Source: Lutraria lutraria (lineage: Eukaryota > Mollusca > Bivalvia > Venerida > Mactridae). From it: 64,000 nucleotides of DNA. Under the pieces are notes generated by a model. The model did not search any database. It was not told where the DNA came from and was given only the letters and a program-made list of their open reading frames with translations. The stretch is taken from the NCBI GenBank assembly GCA_964023205.1, contig OZ026842.1, positions 35,293,501-35,357,500 of the forward strand. Direction: 5' to 3'. Below, piece after piece: positions 11,361 to 23,696 of the stretch; position 1 is the stretch's first letter; each line of letters starts with the position of its first letter. Made by a program: the position numbers and the translations under genes.

Positions 11361-12281
11361 TTAGGAAAGAGGGAATGGAATATGCTGGTAAATATGAAAG
11401 GTTATAGTCAGAGAGAAAGAGAGTTGTGAAATTTTATGAACAACAGCATCTCCTTCTAAATAAATACCGATAATCTCATTGTCTTTCAGTAATAATTCAA
11501 AATATCGAATCCCCTTAAGTGGGTCAGTATTTGGTGCAGTATCTTTAAGATATACTTTAACTGGATCCCCGTCGTCAGTGGCAACCAACATTAAAGTAAG
11601 TGTAGTTTTATCAACTTGACAGCTTTTAATGATCACATATGATGCAAAATCTGAAGCAGGAAAATATAACAATATAGAATATCCGTAATGTCGTCCTGTA
11701 TGATAATGTGTATTCCTGTCGAATGTGTTTGTGTCCATAGGTAATTTTGAAGCTAGTCCCTCAGGTTATACTTGACTCTGTAAGCATGTTTTCTTACATC
11801 CTTGTGGAACAAAAACATTTGTATATTTGCAATTTGAAAGTCAGTTTCAAAGTTAAGTTAAAATAAAATTATTGTTGTGAATAAAATCATTGTCGTAAAT
11901 CAAACGAATGTCGTGAATCGAATAATCAACGTATATCTAATAATTGTCGTGAATCAAACCATTGTCATAGGCCTAACTTTTCATAAATGTTTTTCTGACT
12001 TAAGTCGTATTTCCTTTATATGTTGTAGATCATTTATCATTTTACAAACTATGTCAATAGTTCTATAAAAAGGCCGATTTTTGCAAAATATAAAATGTTT
12101 TCTTTACAGAATTTCTAAACATTATTGCAAATCTATAGATAAGATAGAACAAAACACTAAATAATCTGCAGCTTAGCACTTTGCCTTTGTTACCTTTTGA
12201 TGCTGCATCAATCTCCTCCTATTTGTCTGCGTTCAATCCTTCAATAAGTCCGAACATCTTTATTGTCTTTATGTGGTAAAC
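11361..12281 (-). pseudogene. Orphan gene, copy B, with two nonsense codons
   Basis: This is the paralogue of the gene at 5134-5961, with the same layout: acceptor at 12281, ATG at 12257, donor after 12194 (64 coding bases, phase 1), then a second exon starting near 11770. The ATG exon reads MFGLIEGLNADK and then TAG (12219-12221), where copy A has tryptophan. The second exon begins with TAA at 11766-11768, where copy A again has tryptophan (AWPE versus V-stop-PE). Downstream the frame is open for about 130 codons (SDFASYVI, TLTLMLVATDDGDPVK, DNEIIGIYLEGDAVV) to a stop at 11361, extending past the copy A frame. Both nonsense changes sit at aligned, otherwise conserved positions. A start after the second stop (ATG at 11738, MDTNTFDR) could still give 125 residues, but I regard the locus as probably dead. 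Family unknown. Confidence 0.6.
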
Positions 12282-13720
12282 CTGAAATTACAAGAGTTCA
12301 GCAGCAAATGCTAGAAAATGAGAAAAGCAATACAATACAGACAAACACATAGATGCGACACAATAAAAAATATTGGTTATCGAATTGTAAACGAGTTGGC
12401 AAGTGTTCTGTTGCTATTGAGATAAGATTGAGATGTATTGTGCCAACAACGGTGATGAACAGTAAAATGACAGCATGTTGTGTTCTATGAACGCTGCGTG
12501 GTATTTTTAAGTGGCTCAAAATGAAAGCTAATTGAATCTACGAATCTACTACTAGTATTTATGGTTTATATAATACTTGAACACAACAACAACAACAACA
12601 GACGAGTGTTAAACTGATCATGTGTATGGCTGCTTTTCCCTGTCGTTTACATCGCTCCTGACGTGAAATAGTTTACCAAAGTATTAATAATAAGTAAGTT
12701 ATTTGAACAGTATTTTTTTTCGGAGTGTTGTCTTAATCATGTTTTTGACCTACAGTTGTAACAAATGGAAGTGTTCGATACAAAATCTTCATTTTACTCA
12801 TTGGTTAAATGCTATTTTGTTACAATTCTTTAGGGCAGTATCCATAATCGTTTGTTTTACTGCCTCTGAAAAGAATGCAATAATAAAAGCCAAAAGAAAA
12901 AAATCAATACAATCTCACATTAAATATCAAAACGTTTAAACTATGAGAAAGTACACTATGCGGAATTCATATACTATTAGAATAAATAAGATAAATATAT
13001 TATATATAATCTAATTTAATAATTTAATGTTTACTTTTAGTATTAAAATCAAGAAATTTTGTCTATAGCCTTAACTGTTTGTACGCTTGAGACGGTTACA
13101 CATAGTTCAATTTTTAGGTCAGCAATGTTATTGTATACACGGACGATCCCGTTTGTAAAGTGTGAACCATTTTATATTATTCCAGTCATTTAAATACATG
13201 AGATAAACTGATGTGTTAGTGTTCTAAGTACTAATTCTCTACTGTGCACACCGCGATTATCTTTTTAAAAAGATATTTCTTGTTTGTTTTAATAGTGAAT
13301 TTCATTCCGTCATACTGCTGGTAGAAAGAACGCGCACCTTATCTAAAAAGAAGAACAAACTATTCACTCGAAAGTGTGCGCACACTTTTCTTTGTATATT
13401 TGAAGTACCTTATTTATAGGCATAATATATATATTTTTTTAAAAATTGACGATAGTGTGCAGAAGTAGGTGTTAATGAAAAGGAAATTGGCGCGTTTACA
13501 GTCGATCCTATTATAAAACTGTTAAGACGTCTAAATCCAGATTTAGTAGCAAAACACTTTAAATATACTAAAACAAGCCTCGCTGAATATATTTGTCTGT
13601 TTTATTGCTAAATCTTTAGATTATCAAATTGATAAACATCTTGAATACAAATTAACTATCATGCAGAAGTGTTTATGGAGTACATGTAGTTCAATATTTT
13701 CTTTAGTTTTACTTTGAAAC

Positions 13721-13960
13721 TTTGTTTTGTTTATATCGGGTTTTACGCCCCTTTTCAATAAGTCATAAGAGGCGGACAGTCCACCTAACCATCGTTCCTT
13801 GGAAAAACCAGCACCAGATTCCCATCCTCCGTAAGCAACTGCCTACTTTCTCACATAAAGAGACATGGTGGGTAGCGGGGCTCGAACCCACGACACTCTA
13901 TCAGTGAGAGGTTACAGTGATTATAAGTCAGCGACCTTAACCAGTAGACCACGGAGGCGA
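13721..13960 (-). mobile_element. tRNA-derived SINE, reverse orientation
   Basis: Reading the minus strand from 13960, GCCTCCGTGGTCTACTGG carries an A-box-like start and TGGGTTCGAGCCCCGC is a good B box about 70 bases later. The body (TAGGCAGTTGC, GGAACGATGGTTAGGTGGAC) and a T/A-rich tail follow. The same body is present in direct orientation at 19735-19975. A 61-codon frame inside it is incidental. Confidence 0.85.
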
Positions 13961-14063
13961 ATCTGATTTTCTAAAATGTATTTATCACCTAAATACAATA
14001 CATGTATTTGAATCATTGGTTTGCATTGCATTTACTTTTCATTTAATTTTATAATAAAATTAC

Positions 14064-14150
14064 CTGAAGTTTCTTGTCCTTGAAATGTACATACAAAATC
14101 CGATGGCCAGTTCCTTTATCAATGAGTAACTGTTTGATAGTGAGGATTGC
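14064..14150 (-). other. 5' untranslated exon relic of copy B
   Basis: On the minus strand it ends ACTTCAG/GTAATTTTAT, matching the donor at 6767 in copy A, and the upstream sequence stays alignable. It supports a shared three-exon ancestor for the two copies. Confidence 0.4.
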
Positions 14151-14289
14151 CTGTTATAACACCCGCATATGTTGTGTGTCAATCAAAGATCTGATATACC
14201 GTAACGGAGGTGTATTTACGTAGCAAAGCATTAAAGAAAGACATCGAAGGCCTCACCGAATCGTGATATAAAGATTGATGAAAAAAGTA

Positions 14290-14700
14290 TTGTATGTGTA
14301 ACTGTTGATCAATAGTGGCAATCTACTGAACAATGCGAATGAAAAATGAGGGATTTTGGTCATTCCGTTGTCGAGTAATTGATCGGCAACCGTTTTCCCA
14401 GTGTAGAATCTTGACCTCTTGATCCTAAAATGTGCAAGGATCATCTACTGAACAAAGCCAATGTTTCTCTGAAGTATCAAGAGTAATTGATAGAAAACAG
14501 TTTTTAACAGATTATAGACCTTTTTTACTGAAGTTCATTATGACCTTGATATTTGACCCAAATATCAATAAGGATCATCTACTGACCAAGGAATTTGATG
14601 TGGCTTGAAGTAACTTGACACCGGTTATTAGTAATCAACGCGCAACGTACAATGTTCAGGACACAGTCACAAAGACAAAGGTAATATTGAATGTTTTTAC
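14290..14700 (+). repeat. Degenerate tandem dispersed repeat (about 122-134-bp units)
   Basis: ATCTACTGA recurs at 14321, 14443 and 14577, each time near a GTATCAAG/GTCGAGT.ATTGAT stretch and a TTGACC-rich stretch (GACCTTGATATTTGACCC). This kind of sequence is widespread in bivalve genomes as far as I recall. One partial unit is also at the end of copy A near 7035-7120. Confidence 0.55.
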
Positions 14701-16050
14701 AACGGATAACTGTGATCTACGTGTTTTAGAAAACACTTTTCTTGTCCTGTGATCGGTCAGTTGGAGTCAACTGTGGTATAGCAAAGCTGAGAGAACGGCC
14801 CTTCCGAATTCATCTATTAAATCGGCTAATCGGAAAGCAATATAATTTAGGCTAATTCCACGAATTCTTGTAAATATGTGTTTACAATTGTTTTCAATAT
14901 AACAGCAATTCATTGGCGAGTATCGTAATTAACTGACATTAATTTTACTAAAATAACAGTTGTTCGGACAATGCATTTCCAACAGTCCTCTCTTGGTGGA
15001 TGCTTAACTGTAACAGATTGACAAGTATAGGATCATTTCTATGTGATTATCAAATTGATCAGATTGATTTACTATACATTTATCAATTCACTAAACTGTG
15101 AAATGACACATTTTGGACTTGTATGCAGTGCTTAAACACATTTTAACAAGAACACACGCAATTAGCCTTTCTGAGGTAACTGTATCTCTTAATAGCATCT
15201 CTATTCTGTATACAGTACACATTGTAGAAACACTGCTTCATAAAGTGATTTTGATTATGTCTTGAGACAATAAACTACTGACACAGTCTGAAAATGTTTC
15301 CACATGATATCTGGACGGACACACGCCAATAGAATCAGAATTATAGCTGAGTGGAAAGACTATACAGTACTAGTATGTAATTAAGAACACGTTATATTCA
15401 CGCCAGTGCGTCGTGTAGAAAAAAAGAGTTCTACCAACCTATTCATCTTGTCGATGATTGCAGCAAAAAAGCTAGACATGTTAATATCTGGGGAACAATC
15501 CGAGAACAACTAACATTAGATTACTCTCCTTGTCGTAGTGCATTACAGACATTCTTTGTTACCTACATCTCTGTCCACTTATATCATATTTTTGTTTGAT
15601 AGGACATTATCTTATATCTAATACATAGACGATTTTCTTGCAAGTTGTCTAATCAAATAACAAAACACATTTTTATGACTTGTTCAAAAACTAAGGTACG
15701 TTTCTTATTCGTCTGCATATAATTAGAATGCACACATAACATTGCTTCTTGTGTTTACTTATTGGACAGTGATTTGATTGATACCAGTCATAGGTAAATG
15801 CTGAGCAAATGGGTGTTTAATTATTTCCGTATTTCAGCTTAACAAGAACTTAATCAGCTGAAGTTGTGGGTCACGTCACCGATAAGTGAGCTTCAATTGT
15901 CAGACTTGACACTCGTGCCTTCATAAATGAAATATTCGTCTTCATTGTACGTCTTAAGATCCAGATGATCATACTTTCATGTTATGTTTGGTGAATATTA
16001 TTCGAATGCGCCAAGCGCATGATGCGGTATACATTATGCTAATGGTGTTC
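14700..16050. other. AT-rich DNA without recognised feature
   Basis: I find no coding exon, SINE head, TIR pair or tandem array that I can support here. Confidence 0.4.
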
Positions 16051-16099
16051 TTATTATATTTTAACCAACACCAACAGTCAGAATCATTCGGTCACATTC

Positions 16100-16290
16100 C
16101 AATTCAGCTTATACGCTGGAGGAAAACTCCAGGCAGACACCTAGCTAGGCAGAACCACCGACCTTCAGTACGTTAGATTGTAGCTTCCACGTATGTAAAA
16201 TTTGGTCCCGGTTGGAATTAAACTCACAGCGGTGAGGGTCTAGCGAAGGATGTTATTGTGTCATATCAAGCCGCACGTCGTCTCTCTACG
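16100..16290 (-). repeat. Degenerate SINE-like fragment
   Basis: CAGAACCACCGACCTTCAGTA and the downstream AAACTCACAGCGGTGAGGGT resemble pieces seen at 41476 (GGTCGGTGGTTCTACCCAGG) and 39290 (GCTTGCAGCGGTGAGAGGCT). They look like scattered remnants of one tRNA-derived SINE family. Confidence 0.35.
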
Positions 16291-16299
16291 TTTAGATGT

Positions 16300-17105
16300 T
16301 GCCTCACTAGTCCGTAGCATGAAGTCTGTCAAAAACAATTTTCTCTGAATTGATATTCAGAAATTCTTAGATATGTATAGAAGATTAAAATCATGATGCG
16401 TGTTTTTCGTAATACAAATGAAAATACTTAGGAAGATTTCACCGTATGATGGTCTATACATTTGACCCTAAAACGACGACAAAGTAATCAAATAGAAGAA
16501 TAAATCATTGTTAACAATGTACAAAGGTATTAAACTACTTAACTAGATAGAAGAATGGAAATGCTGATATCGATAATACTTTAGGTTTCAAATAACAACT
16601 TATGATATAATATGAACTACAAAAAGGATAGTCTTAAAACACCATCACTTCAGTGCATAACACACACGACCACGGTTCCAAAATGTCCCTAATTACATAT
16701 TTGAGCACATGCATGTGTTATACCTGCCCCGTTCGTGGATAAAATTGAAACAAAACCAGATTCTTATTGCGCTGGCACGTGCGAAACAATTTCCGCCCTT
16801 GATTATTATTTTGGTGCATATTGCTCATATTCGAATAAAAGAAAATGAACAAAGAACTGATACTGATTATATGCACCAGCTTATAACAAGTTTAAACCGA
16901 CAATAAAACAATATTTCAATTATGTAAGGGTATGTTCACATTAATGACAAAGTAAATACCGGCATTAAATGTATATACCCTTTAATAAAGGTGCGGTGCG
17001 TTTGTTTTCGGAGAATAAACATGTCGTCAAAATATGGATGTAGAATTAATTGATCGAAGTAAAATGTAAATGAAGTATGCATAAAGGAGCTGCTAGATAC
17101 AGTCA
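16300..17105. other. AT-rich DNA without recognised feature
   Basis: Only short random-looking frames on both strands. Nothing I can support. Confidence 0.4.
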
Positions 17106-17450
17106 CAAAATATGTTACAGTCGTGTTCGCTTGCCAGCCAAATGAACTCAATTTCTTCATATTGTTTATATTGTAAGGCTTTAGATATAGAGGAAGAATA
17201 TCATTTTATTTGTAATTGTCCATGTTATCAAGTTATTAGAGAAGAAGATGTATCGAAAAGTATTTCTACAAAATCCCATCAGTTTCAAATATACTCAATT
17301 GTTAGATTCTTGCAATAAAAATAAAATTAGAAGCTTTCTGCATTAGAAATGCACTCATTACAAAAGAAAGATAATATGTTCATCGTCCAATTGTTATGAA
17401 GTCGATGTACAAAACGGAATAAATAAAATAATGTTCTATTCTATTCTTGA
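17106..17450 (+). mobile_element. 5'-truncated LINE, 3' end with zinc-knuckle remnant
   Basis: The frame at 17112-17318 reads YCLYCKALDIEEEYHFIC then NCPCYQVIREED. This CxxC...EYHFxCxCPxY pattern is typical of the C-terminal region of many non-LTR retrotransposon reverse transcriptases. The frame stops at 17318; a neighbouring frame (NKIRSF, KCTHYKRK) looks like the shifted continuation. The element ends in an AATAAATAAAATAATG stretch and a TTCTATTCTATTC tail, as expected of a 3' retrotransposon terminus. Endonuclease and polymerase domains are absent, consistent with 5' truncation. The family within non-LTR elements cannot be fixed from this piece. Confidence 0.65.
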
Positions 17451-17454
17451 TACA

Positions 17455-18020
17455 TCAACCATCAAAATCAATCTAATCAAACACATCGAAATCAAACTAC
17501 ACGTAACTTAACTTATTGAAAACAAAGTGAGCATTTTGAACAAATAAGATTAATTGTTAACGAATTGCAATTGCGGCGCATGCGTAGTGGTAAATAAATA
17601 TTTTGCTGAAAAATGCTGCCACTCGTGCAAATGAACAAGTACCTTACTTTCTTTAAAATGGCACTTGACTGCTTTTGGGAAAGAACTCGAATAATTTAGA
17701 GTGGATTTGCTAAGTTAATTAGACAATGGAACGAAGTAAGAAAAAAGAAATAACTTGACTGAAAATAATTCTGAAAGAATTTCACTATGATAGTGTTATA
17801 CTCGTCGTGAACGTAATAACATAAACAGCACCCATGAAAATAATGATCGTCGTATGTTGAACATAACTATTGACTGATCGTGAGAAGTAGCAAGAAACAA
17901 GATGCCGAAACAACCAACAAATATTACGTATAATTGATATAGGGGTTATTATTCACATTAACGTCCTATTTTCATATACTCGTACTCATTCATTAACTGA
18001 AATGGTATGCATAATCAATT
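17455..18020. other. AT-rich DNA without recognised feature
   Basis: No supported feature between the LINE tail and the insertion at 18023. Confidence 0.35.
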
Positions 18021-18022
18021 GA

Positions 18023-18231
18023 ATTTTAGATCTAACAGTCCAGGGCCCGTATTCACTAACGCATTTGAGTCTGAGATTGAGTCGATTTTGTAGACTTAGG
18101 GCAGTCTTAAGCTGTTTATTTTAACTGTTTGTGCTTACTATAAACTTCGACACTTGCATAAAGGATTTATATTGGAGAAAAGTCGAAAAGTTTCAATTGT
18201 AGTTATCTAGTATTTTAGATCTAACAGTCCA
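18023..18231 (+). mobile_element. 169-bp insert flanked by perfect 20-bp direct repeats
   Basis: ATTTTAGATCTAACAGTCCA occurs at 18023-18042 and again exactly at 18212-18231. Between them is a 169-bp sequence starting GGGCCCGTATTCACTAACGC, a start I associate with a common molluscan repeat. The long exact duplication is what target-primed retroposition makes, and implies a fairly recent insertion. Confidence 0.7.
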
Positions 18232-19734
18232 ATTCTTTTGTAAAATTGTACCCTGTTAGAATGATGGAGAAACGGAAACGGAAATAGTTTACTGTTTTTG
18301 CTCCGTTCTAGAAGATCTTCTTATAGGTTACACACTTTTACAGTTTACAGTTTATTAGTACAAACAATAGTCAAATATGCACAATACAATACAAATGAGT
18401 GCGTGCTTAATACCAATGTATTAACGGTAATCGAATACCTTGTTCCACTAAAAAACACCCCGCTCTTAATACCACTTTGTTCAAGAGCGAAAGATGGTCG
18501 TAGTAGTACACATGCGTTTATTAGCTTTTGAAAAAGACAAGAAACATTCTTATCATCAAAATTAAACACAAATCAACTGGTACTTTATACAGATGTGGTA
18601 ACCTTTGCTAATGTGTGTGTTTTCAGCATAAATCATAATGCTGCAAATTGGTGACATTTCCTGTTGCATGTTGTATGACCATTTGATATGTAATATCTTG
18701 GCATTGAGAGTGATCTAGTGCTGCTGAATGTCTGAACTAGCTTTAAACACATGGTTACATAAACTAGTGATTCATCGATCGTAAACAGATAACAGGTATT
18801 TGGTACCATAAATTGACAAAAGGTTTGGATGAAACAAGATCAAGGTAAAGAATGCACTTGATCGAAACCATCATAACGGCAGGAACATACATTAGTAATT
18901 AATCGGCAGGAACGAAACAGTATATATTGAAATTAACATAGCAAGTTGTCGTTTTATTAATTACATTATCGATTGAAGCACTTGGCTTTAGGAAATATTT
19001 TGATTACAAAAAAGTGCTTCTGCATAATTTGCTTGCGCTCACATACAGCTTCATATTATGTAGAATCGTCTATCATGTTTTGTCAGTATACTTCGTGTGC
19101 AAGCTTTTAACATATTTACAAGGCTACCCTGCAGAAGCACAGGGGCGTAGATCTAGAACTAGCTGATCCAAATCTTTGACCATTTCTTTTGAATGAAGAT
19201 TATACAATCAAAATTATTTTGCCCGCACTTTCTTGACTCACACGTCACGTGAAAGGGTGCTGTTCCTTGTAGATCGAGAGTTAAACAGGTATGTATTGGT
19301 AGGTACCCCCCCCCCCCCAAAAGAAACAAAACATGGGCGCCGTGCACAGCTGAATTACTGCAATAACTCAGCGTGAAACACTATGCACAGCACGTGTTAA
19401 GCTTAATACAGAATCGCAAAACAAACATATTGTAGAAATATTTATTTTTTAATTTTGGTAAATAAACTGTTACTGCATTGCAACAAGAACATTAATTTGT
19501 TTTATTGCTGTAGAGATGTTGACAAGAGAAGGATTTTAAACGTTCTTGCGGGTTCAGACATTTCTTGATTGAAATTTGTCTGATATAATGCCTGCTTCAA
19601 CAAAATTGTACATGTAGTATTGCTTTAGCATGTAGTTCAGTTAACCATCTTCCTAATGTCTGTACAGTATTACTCTTGTTCGTAGCTTCGAGTGTAATTT
19701 CTCCACCAGAATTGTCAGGAATGGAAAATGGCCC
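18232..19734. other. Mostly unique AT-rich DNA
   Basis: Overlapping 74-77-codon frames on both strands near 18300-18570 show no motif. A poly-C run lies near 19308. Nothing else I can support. Confidence 0.35.
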
Positions 19735-19975
19735 GCCTCCGTGGTCGTGTAGTTAAGGTTGCTGACTTTAAATCACTGTAACCTCTCACTGATAGAGGGT
19801 GTTGGTTCGAGCCCAGCTATCGACAATGTCTCTTTATTTTAAAAAGTAGGCAGTCGCTTTCGGAGGACTGGAGTCTATTACTAGTTCTAGGAACGATGGT
19901 TAGGTGAACTGTCCGCTTCATCTGACTCTGACTGGGGGGGGGGGGGGGGTAAAACTCAATCCATCAATCAAACAA
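19735..19975 (+). mobile_element. tRNA-derived SINE, direct orientation
   Basis: Starts GCCTCCGTGGTCGTGTAG. The B box is TTGGTTCGAGCCC, followed by the same body as the SINE at 13721-13960 (GTAGGCAGTCGC, GGAACGATGGTTAGGTGAAC). An 18-base G run interrupts the 3' part, and the tail is AATC/AAAC-rich. The A box is weakened relative to the other copy. Confidence 0.8.
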
Positions 19976-22270
19976 GCAAAGAGAGCATGTATCCCGCCCC
20001 AAGATAAGGCAGATAAGGCAGTCAGTCGGTTTTAACTGAAATATTGTTGAAAAAAAGGCATAAACTTAAGTAATTATGTTTTTCTGACCTATGATTATGC
20101 TAGTATTGAAGATGAAACAGCTGAAGAATTTAATGAATGTTGTTGAACAAATAAGGATCTTACAGATACATTATGTCTTACTCATGTTATTGGTTGCAAT
20201 TAAGCAGTTTAATACAGGATCTGAAGGTATTTTACGCGCAAAAATCTCTAGACTGTTAGTTTAATATACCATTGATAGCAAATAATGTATTTCATGACTA
20301 GACTTGTTTCTAACCAAACTAATCTATGAGTTTTGTTATTTTATAATCAGTCATTAAAACCTCTTAAATATTACATAAACGACATATGCACATACTTCTA
20401 ACTGAACTTAACGAGAGCATTATTTAATTAGTAAGCATTTTGTGTTTTTCACATATTGGTGTTTTTCCGATATATTGATGTGCAAGTGATATGAACTGAA
20501 ACACCAATAGTTGTAAAATTGTTCTGTCTTTGATGTGTGTATTCCTGATACACAATTTGAATTATTGCACTCAGTTGGCATTATTAATATTGTTAAGCCT
20601 TCCTTCCTTAATCATTTCTAATTATTACCTGAAAGTATTTTGTTCTTAATGACATTCTGCAAAATGCATTTAGAAATATTTGTTACGTGTGTGTGATGTA
20701 AGCTAATAAACTTACATTATCGCTATAACATACACTCCAACCAACAATAAAGAACTGCATTTGCTGAGATAGCAATCGGTCAAAATCAAGACACCTCGTG
20801 TGTCTTGTACTATTGTTAGCAACGGGTATTTTTGTCAACTGTATAAGCCAATAGCCTAAACATTTTTGTTTTGCGCTTTAGAAAGTGCTGTCTACGCGCA
20901 AATTTCCATGTCAAACGTGCGGGCCACATCAGTCACATAATCAACCACGGGTATAACCATTTGTAAATATAATATAACGATAAGACCATATAAATTACCT
21001 GAGCATGGGCAATACAAGTGATCAATAACATATTTGGAACTTAAGTCTAGTATAGTTTTAGGGATAACAGAATGAGCAAAATAATTATCCTACATTATTT
21101 TGTGATATTTAAGTGGTGTTCTGTATGTTGCTGTGCGACAGTTGGTTCGAGATTTGCTGACTAGTTAGTAGACTGTATTGAGGCGCTGAGGGAGGTCAGT
21201 GTAGGCTAAATTGGCTAGTGTGAGCCATATTAGTGGGTAAATGCTGTTTTGCGAAATTGTGTTTTATAATAATTATGAGCCGTGATTATTGGATTAAGGT
21301 AAGAGTCTCCTTAGAAAGGTGGAAATTCTTCATGAGTCATATTCTGGAAACCATTTATTTCTCTTCATGATGAAAACAGTAATAAATTATGTGGATACAT
21401 GCATCAATTGTATATAATTAATCAGGTTCATTTGTATCACAATATGTGTTCAAAAAAGTTGGTGTTCTATCATTACCACGAGATTCCAGAAATAAGTATT
21501 TGCAATACATTAATTATTAACGCAATTAACATATCGGCGAAGCATAATACAGTATTACAATGCTATTTTCACTGAAAACACTCAATCTACAATTACCACC
21601 CACCTATGTGAGAAATGTATGCAATGCCTATGAACTTTATTATCATGTTACAGTAATATATCATGTTCTCCTTTTTGCGCATATGTGATAGGAAATTTCT
21701 AAGCTCAACATGTTCGGTGATTCGCTCAGTTTAACGTTTTACTTATTCTTAGTTCAATATTTAGCGTGGATTCGTAAAGATGTTCAAAAGTACTACTACA
21801 TTGTATTCATCTAACTCATTTACATCAAAAAATTTTAGCATCAGTAAAAGTAATTCACACAATTGCGTATATATCGTGTACCACATACGCCTTATGAAAC
21901 GACCAAAGCAGTTTTTCTGTATACATTCATTTGTAACCTGATGTTTTTAGAGAAGAATGTCAAAGAAAAGAATCAATTCAGATATAGTAGCAGAGCAGAG
22001 AGGATCGGAGCAGAGCAGACATTTTATCAGAAATTTGCAGCAACTATTACACTGTCTGCAACAGCTGTATGTACAAGCACGGGATTAAGGCAAGGAAACA
22101 ATAAATATAAACTATACTGCTAAAGTTGAATAATCAAAAAAGCAAACTTACATGTTCCCCGACCATGTCCTTTTTATTTCAATGTAGTGATCGACAGTGA
22201 AGTAGCGATAATGAAAAAGAGACATTATGAAGTAGATCTATATTGTAACCATGATCTACTATACACGCAC
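19976..22270. other. Non-coding stretch, no supported gene
   Basis: Long AT-rich region. A possible short first exon (ATG at 21275, strong donor after 21298) is discussed as a finding. The 86-codon frame at 21863 has no recognisable motif. Confidence 0.35.
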
Positions 22271-22276
22271 ACAAAT

Positions 22277-22567
22277 GTATAAATATTGGTTAATTTTAAC
22301 CACTGGGTTAAATTTTAGGTTGGGATAAATGTAATTTAAAGTTTGGTAAAGTAATTGTATAAAATTTGGTTAAATTTGATATGAAATTATTAACAGAAAA
22401 AATTAACATAAGTATCTGATATTGATTAGGAAAAGGTCAATATCCTCAGTTTGTCTATTTACTCGTCTGAACAGTTGATGACATTTAACCCTTGGTATAA
22501 TAAGAGGAGCCGTCTTGACTCTGGTTTAAATTTTGGTTAACTTTTTACCAAATCTAAATTTATACAA
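22277..22567. mobile_element. Possible MITE with TTGGTTAA-rich ends
   Basis: The left end GTATAAATATTGGTTAA is echoed inverted at the right end (TTACCAAATC..AAATTTATAC), and direct echoes (TTGGTTAAATTT) occur inside. The region could be a degenerate palindromic element, but pairing is imperfect and no target duplication was found. Confidence 0.35.
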
Positions 22568-22599
22568 TTGGGTTCTGAACAATAAAATGACTGCTTGTG

Positions 22600-23690
22600 C
22601 TACATCAAGTGTTGTGTCAAAGTTGAAAACTCTTCCACTTTTCTGCTTGGCACAACGGTGATCCAGAACATGTCATGAATGTGAGGTGTTTTCGTCAACT
22701 TAGAACCAAGAACATACTGTACTTCAGCTTTCGTGTCAGGAATGTTCAGGCTACAAAACAGAATCATGTATAACCGGAATACTTGAAGATGTGAACTAAG
22801 CTTTAAACATTGAGACCGAATTGCAAACTAACTTGGCGCTCGTAAATTCATGATTATACTCAATTTATCGAACCAGGTTATCAACCTAGGAGTGCATAAC
22901 TATTTATCATTAAGGATTTGTTCTTGTAGTGACAAAATACAATTATTAACAATATTTAATTCGTGCAATAGGTACTGAGGTCTTTTAATGCTTTTCTCCT
23001 TGTATTTAAAGTGTAATACAGTGCATTAACCTGAATCACCAGTAACCTGGTACATAAAACTTCAAAATGATAGAGGCTCCCTCATTTTGGTACGACAAGA
23101 AACACATCAGCCCAAAGTAATAAGAAATTAATTGTATAATAATAAGAATATCCCCTCTGGTAGTTTTATTAGAATTGGCATTGTTGCATGCATCATGTGC
23201 TTATGATTTGCTCTAAGCAAGCAGTTTAAACATCTTAACAGGCATGAACCAGGTGTGAAAGTAAGTTATTAGTGGAAATTTAATTGAATTCAATGATTTT
23301 GTAAAAGTGATGCCACGCTTTTGAATTTTTAATGATACTAGCATTTGCTCGAATTATTCTATACTAATTATCCAAAACGTTTGCACATCTTAATTAATAA
23401 TTATTGGTTATTTCATAAGGCGTTTTGTATGCTGTGGTGCTGTTGGTGGTGTTAGCCGTGCCAAGTGGTGTGCATAATGCGCTATTAATTTTCAGCGAGT
23501 TTTGTTTTATTTAATTTATTTGGGATGAGGACATGAGGGCTCTTCTTTGTTGATTAATTAGCAGATTTTGGATTTTGGCAGAGTTTGGTATTGTTGGTAG
23601 GGTGAACCTTTTATGTAACCTTTCACGATGTCCGTTTTAGTTCCTATTCATATACGTGTCAGTAATTTGAAAAATTGGGAGATCAAAATA
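22600..23690. other. AT-rich DNA without recognised feature
   Basis: Nothing supportable. A G/T-rich patch near 23420-23480 has no repeat partner that I can see. Confidence 0.3.
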
Positions 23691-23696
23691 AAAAAT

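Larger units (their letters stand above)
9151..14395. repeat. Segmental duplication, copy B
   Basis: Collinear with 3472-7120 but longer (5.2 kb). It contains the decayed gene copy, an extra MITE at 10214-10378, a SINE at 13721-13960, and long AT-rich stretches absent from A. The extra length is therefore at least partly insertional. Confidence 0.8.

Noticed and set aside
13890..13960. tRNA gene on the minus strand
   Set aside because: A and B boxes are present but followed by a SINE body that recurs at 19735; no intact cloverleaf or anticodon arm.
19308..19951. Long C and G homopolymer runs
   Set aside because: Simple homopolymers inside or near repeats; could also be length errors. No functional reading is justified.
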